Shown: positions 40,444 through 42,703 of the stretch, one piece after another
How the letters are laid out: each line of letters starts with the position of its first letter
Numbering within the stretch: position 1 is the first letter of the stretch
Assembly: GCA_003486385.1 (NCBI GenBank)
Contig: DNFT01000100.1
Location: 1-42,703 of the forward strand
Length of the DNA: 42,703 bases
From: Eubacterium sp.
GTDB taxonomy: Bacteria; Bacillota; Clostridia; Lachnospirales; Lachnospiraceae
Direction of reading: 5' to 3'
Notes under the pieces: model-generated
Told to the model about the DNA's origin: nothing
The model's input: the letters and a program-made list of their open reading frames with translations, nothing else
The model's database searches: none
Translations under genes and position numbers: made by a program

Positions 40444-40593
40444 ATGCTTCAAACAAGCCAAAGCAAACTCTTGGTAGAAGCAAATGCCGGGAAGGTAGCG
40501 AGGGTGATAGAGAAGGCTGCATTATATCCAGAGAGCAAAGATTACATATTAGAGAACTTATCGGAAAACAAGGAAAAATTATGCGTGGGGTAA
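40444..40593 (+). CDS. 49-residue small protein or gene fragment
   Basis: ATG at 40444 opens a 49-codon frame (MLQTSQSKLLVEANAGKVAR, then ALYPESKDYILENLSENKEK) with stop at 40591-40593. The composition is that of a helical protein and not of random AT-rich DNA. GAGG lies about ten bases upstream. A terminator begins five bases after the stop. It is not recognised. It may be a small protein or the C-terminal remnant of a longer gene. The surrounding 40315-40740 interval holds nothing else apart from the terminator. Confidence 0.45.
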   Translation: MLQTSQSKLLVEANAGKVARVIEKAALYPESKDYILENLSENKEKLCVG

Positions 40594-40597
40594 GAGA

Positions 40598-40622
40598 AGC
40601 AAGGTGAGAGCCTTGCTTTTTA
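40598..40622 (+). terminator. Intrinsic terminator after the small ORF
   Basis: AGCAAGG at 40598-40604 pairs with CCTTGCT at 40611-40617, followed by TTTTAATTT. It isolates the RloA/RloB pair from upstream transcription. Confidence 0.75.
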
Positions 40623-40740
40623 ATTTGGTATCTGAAAAACAAATAATCAACACTGAAATGAGAAAAAGCCACATTTGAATGTTGATTATTTTGAAAAAAT
40701 GCATATAATAGAAAGTAGAAAAGAAGATGAGGTAGCAATT

Positions 40741-42054
40741 ATGTTGATACAATTTAGTTTTAAAAATTTCAAATCCTTTAGGGAAGAAGCTGCTTTGGAT
40801 TTGTCCGCCACCAAGATGACAGAATTTTCCGAAAGAGTTGTGACCATCGGAAGTGAAAAGATACTGCCGGTTGCGGTCATTTATGGAGCAAACGCAAGTG
40901 GTAAGTCAAATATATACAGTGCATTTGAGTATATGGCTGAGTATGTAGTGGATTCTTTCAAGTACGGAGATGAGGAAGAGAAGTTTGAGGAGTATAGACC
41001 TACTCCGTTTTTGTTTGATTCCACGTCAGCATATGCGGAATCCAGTTTTGAGGTTTATTTTACCATTCCCGGAGATAAGAACGAGAAGACATATAATTAT
41101 GGATTCTGTGTTAACAAAGAAGGCGTAACAGAGGAATGGCTGAATTCTAAGGCTAAGACAGCCAGAAAGTACAGTACAGTATTTTATCGTGGGAATTCTG
41201 AAAGTGAATTAGATTTATCAGGCTTGCCGAAGAACAGCAGGGATAATATAAAGATTGCACTTGAAAAGCAGGTGTTGATTGTTTCCTTAGGAGCTAAGTT
41301 AAAAATTAGTAAATGTAAGGCAATCAGAGACTGGTTTATGACAAATGAATTTGCAGATTTTGGTGATCCGTTTACTAATTTTTTCTTATCACGCAGATTG
41401 CCGAGAGGCTTTGTGGATGATAAGAATGTTCAGCATAAGGTTGTGGAATATTTTGCATCTTTTGATGAACATATTAAGGATTTTCGGGTAGAAAAGGTTC
41501 CGAGTGATGGTGAATCAAAGGAAGAAAAATATAAGATTAATGCGCTTCATAAGAAGATTGATTCTGATGAAATGGCAGAGATACCCTTAGGTGCAGAGTC
41601 AGCGGGAACATTGAAGATGTTTGCTCTTTATCCAGAATTACAGGAAGTATTGGAAAAGGGAAGTGTATTTTTTATTGATGAATTAAATGCCCGATTACAT
41701 CCGCTTTTGGTAAGAAACTTTTTGCTTACATTCTTGAACCCGAATATCAATGTTAACCATGCGCAACTTGTATTTACAACGCATGATACCTGGCAACTTT
41801 CAAATCAGTTGCTGCGTCGTGACGAAATTTGGTTTGTTGAGAAGGATGATCGAGGTGTTTCAACATTATACTCTCTTGCAGATTTTGTGGATGAGGATGG
41901 AGTGCGTATTCGCAAGGACGAAAGCTATGAGAAGAATTATCTGATTGGTAAGTATGGTGCTATTCCGGCTTTAAAGAGTATAGATATTTTTAAGGGTGCG
42001 GGGTGTCCGGGGGACATTGGTTCAGCACCGACCGAAGTGGAACGGAGAGATTGA
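40741..42054 (+). CDS. RloA-like AAA15/AAA21 ATPase (defence)
   Basis: This 437-residue ABC/SMC-type ATPase starts MLIQFSFKNFKSFREEAALD. Walker A GANASGKSN lies at residues 49-57, a signature-like region is PLGAESAGTLKMFALYPEL, Walker B is SVFFIDELNARLHP (D313, E314) and the H-switch FTTHDT. The long insertion between Walker A and B is usual for overcoming-lysogenization and Rlo-type ATPases. The frame is open from 40675, but ATG at 40741 follows GAGG and starts the conserved N-terminus. Two bases after its stop begins an RloB-like gene, the standard pair. Related pairs (AbiL, and PARIS by analogy) abort phage infection, with the ATPase controlling a nuclease-like partner. Confidence 0.88.
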   Translation: MLIQFSFKNFKSFREEAALDLSATKMTEFSERVVTIGSEKILPVAVIYGANASGKSNIYSAFEYMAEYVVDSFKYGDEEEKFEEYRPTPFLFDSTSAYAESSFEVYFTIPGDKNEKTYNYGFCVNKEGVTEEWLNSKAKTARKYSTVFYRGNSESELDLSGLPKNSRDNIKIALEKQVLIVSLGAKLKISKCKAIRDWFMTNEFADFGDPFTNFFLSRRLPRGFVDDKNVQHKVVEYFASFDEHIKDFRVEKVPSDGESKEEKYKINALHKKIDSDEMAEIPLGAESAGTLKMFALYPELQEVLEKGSVFFIDELNARLHPLLVRNFLLTFLNPNINVNHAQLVFTTHDTWQLSNQLLRRDEIWFVEKDDRGVSTLYSLADFVDEDGVRIRKDESYEKNYLIGKYGAIPALKSIDIFKGAGCPGDIGSAPTEVERRD

Positions 42055-42056
42055 GC

Positions 42057-42703
42057 ATGGCAAAAGGGGATAGAACAGGGAATAGAAAGACAAGGGAGCA
42101 AAGAAGAATAATCAAAGTACCGGAATTGGGATATTACTTGATCGTTACAGACACAGAAGGGACAGAACGTTGCTTTTTTGCAGGACTGCATCAATCATTG
42201 CCGGAAAAAGTTAGAAACAGACTAGTCATTAAAGTTGTGGAAACAAAGACAAGAAGCATGATTGATAAATGCCTGGAGCTAACAGCCTATGAGGCTCAAT
42301 ATCGTATTCCTTGGATTGTGTTTGACAGAGATCAAGTGATAGGATTTGATGAAATTATTTCCGAGGCAGAGAAAAAAGGTATACAAGCAGGATGGTCGAA
42401 TCCATGTTTTGAAATATGGATGTATGCTTATTTTGGTGCAATGCCGGTAATCCAGGATTCATGGACATGCTGCTCTGAGTTCGGACGAGTATATGAGAGC
42501 AAGACAGGACAGAAGTATTCCAAGGCAGATGAAAAGATGTATGGAAAAATCAGCAATGCAGGGAATGAGGAAAAGGCAATACAGATAGCACAGCAGAAGT
42601 TGGAGCAGTGTGAAAGAGAAGGTAAAAAGAAACCATCAGAGATGTGCCCGGGGACGACGGTGCATAGGTTGGTGGGGGAGATACGTTATAAAACAAATAA
42701 TTA
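42057..42703 (+). CDS. RloB-like putative nuclease, cut by window edge
   Basis: The frame begins MAKGDRTGNRKTREQRRIIK and runs 215 codons to the edge, where only TA of the next codon is seen. This may be the stop or a Tyr codon. Family blocks are YYLIVTDTEGTERCFFAGL (acidic residues of a TOPRIM-like fold), PWIVFDRDQVIGFDEII (D-x-D) and the signature SNPCFEIWMYAYFG. The length is close to that expected for RloB, so little if anything is missing. It starts two bases after the ATPase stop with no gap, so the two are translationally coupled. The likely role is the effector of a two-gene phage-defence system. Confidence 0.82.
   Translation, partial: MAKGDRTGNRKTREQRRIIKVPELGYYLIVTDTEGTERCFFAGLHQSLPEKVRNRLVIKVVETKTRSMIDKCLELTAYEAQYRIPWIVFDRDQVIGFDEIISEAEKKGIQAGWSNPCFEIWMYAYFGAMPVIQDSWTCCSEFGRVYESKTGQKYSKADEKMYGKISNAGNEEKAIQIAQQKLEQCEREGKKKPSEMCPGTTVHRLVGEIRYKTNN

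Overview
The window looks like a chromosomal segment of a spore-forming, Gram-positive gut anaerobe of the Lachnospiraceae (Clostridium cluster XIVa, Roseburia/Agathobacter/Butyrivibrio-like). The evidence is the clostridial gene order spoVT-hup-rqcP-yabP-yabQ-divIC-spoIIE-tilS-hpt-ftsH, a spoIIID gene with a sigma-E-like promoter, strong AGGAGG ribosome binding sites, and a catabolic locus whose gene set matches what I know of mannan-oligosaccharide loci in Roseburia. The species cannot be named from the sequence alone. No rRNA, tRNA or CRISPR array was found.

Layout. 1-1995: a REP-like palindrome, a Xaa-Pro aminopeptidase and its terminator. 2004-2201: a decayed ABC-ATPase remnant. 2401-5429: a sugar-type binding lipoprotein followed directly by a methyl-accepting chemotaxis protein, with no transporter. 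5516-13296: the sporulation/division/translation core (SpoVT, HU, RqcP, YabP, YabQ, DivIC, a soluble SpoIIE, TilS, hypoxanthine phosphoribosyltransferase, FtsH), ended by a strong terminator. 13683-15821: a neopullulanase-type GH13 enzyme. 15878-19853: acyltransferase-3, MBOAT and an SGNH-like protein, probably a cell-envelope O-acetylation set, interrupted by a 281-bp inverted repeat. 20039-23550: a double-HTH XRE/TPR-like regulator split by a frame change, then an ABC exporter. 23511-25342: an AlbA_2-domain gene preceded by a helically phased repeat array, sitting between two identical 45-bp direct repeats (a recent insertion).

25421-36952 is a mannan-oligosaccharide locus: GH36 alpha-galactosidase, LacI regulator, cellobiose 2-epimerase, GH130 mannosylglucose phosphorylase, CE2 and CE17 acetylesterases, GH1 beta-glucosidase and GH27 alpha-galactosidase. 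None has a signal peptide, so together they should deacetylate, degalactosylate, epimerise and phosphorolyse imported acetylated galactoglucomannan oligosaccharides in the cytoplasm. The importer and endo-mannanase are not in the window.

37131-42703: an AAA-ATPase/PD-(D/E)XK protein on the minus strand, spoIIID, a HicB-like protein of unknown function, a 49-codon small ORF, and an RloA/RloB-like ATPase plus nuclease-like pair (probable phage defence) running off the right edge.

The most unusual features are regulatory or structural. (1) Two hairpins, at spoVT and at GH36, bury the ribosome binding site or start codon, and their left arms lie upstream of, or at, the predicted transcription start. 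Only read-through mRNA should therefore fold them. (2) An array of TAATGTT repeats with 11-bp phasing precedes the AlbA_2 gene. (3) A MITE-like inverted-repeat family has three length variants here, two of them just upstream of a ribosome binding site. (4) A 281-bp inverted repeat lies inside the acylation cluster. (5) A cluster of hairpins and a possible leader peptide precede rqcP.
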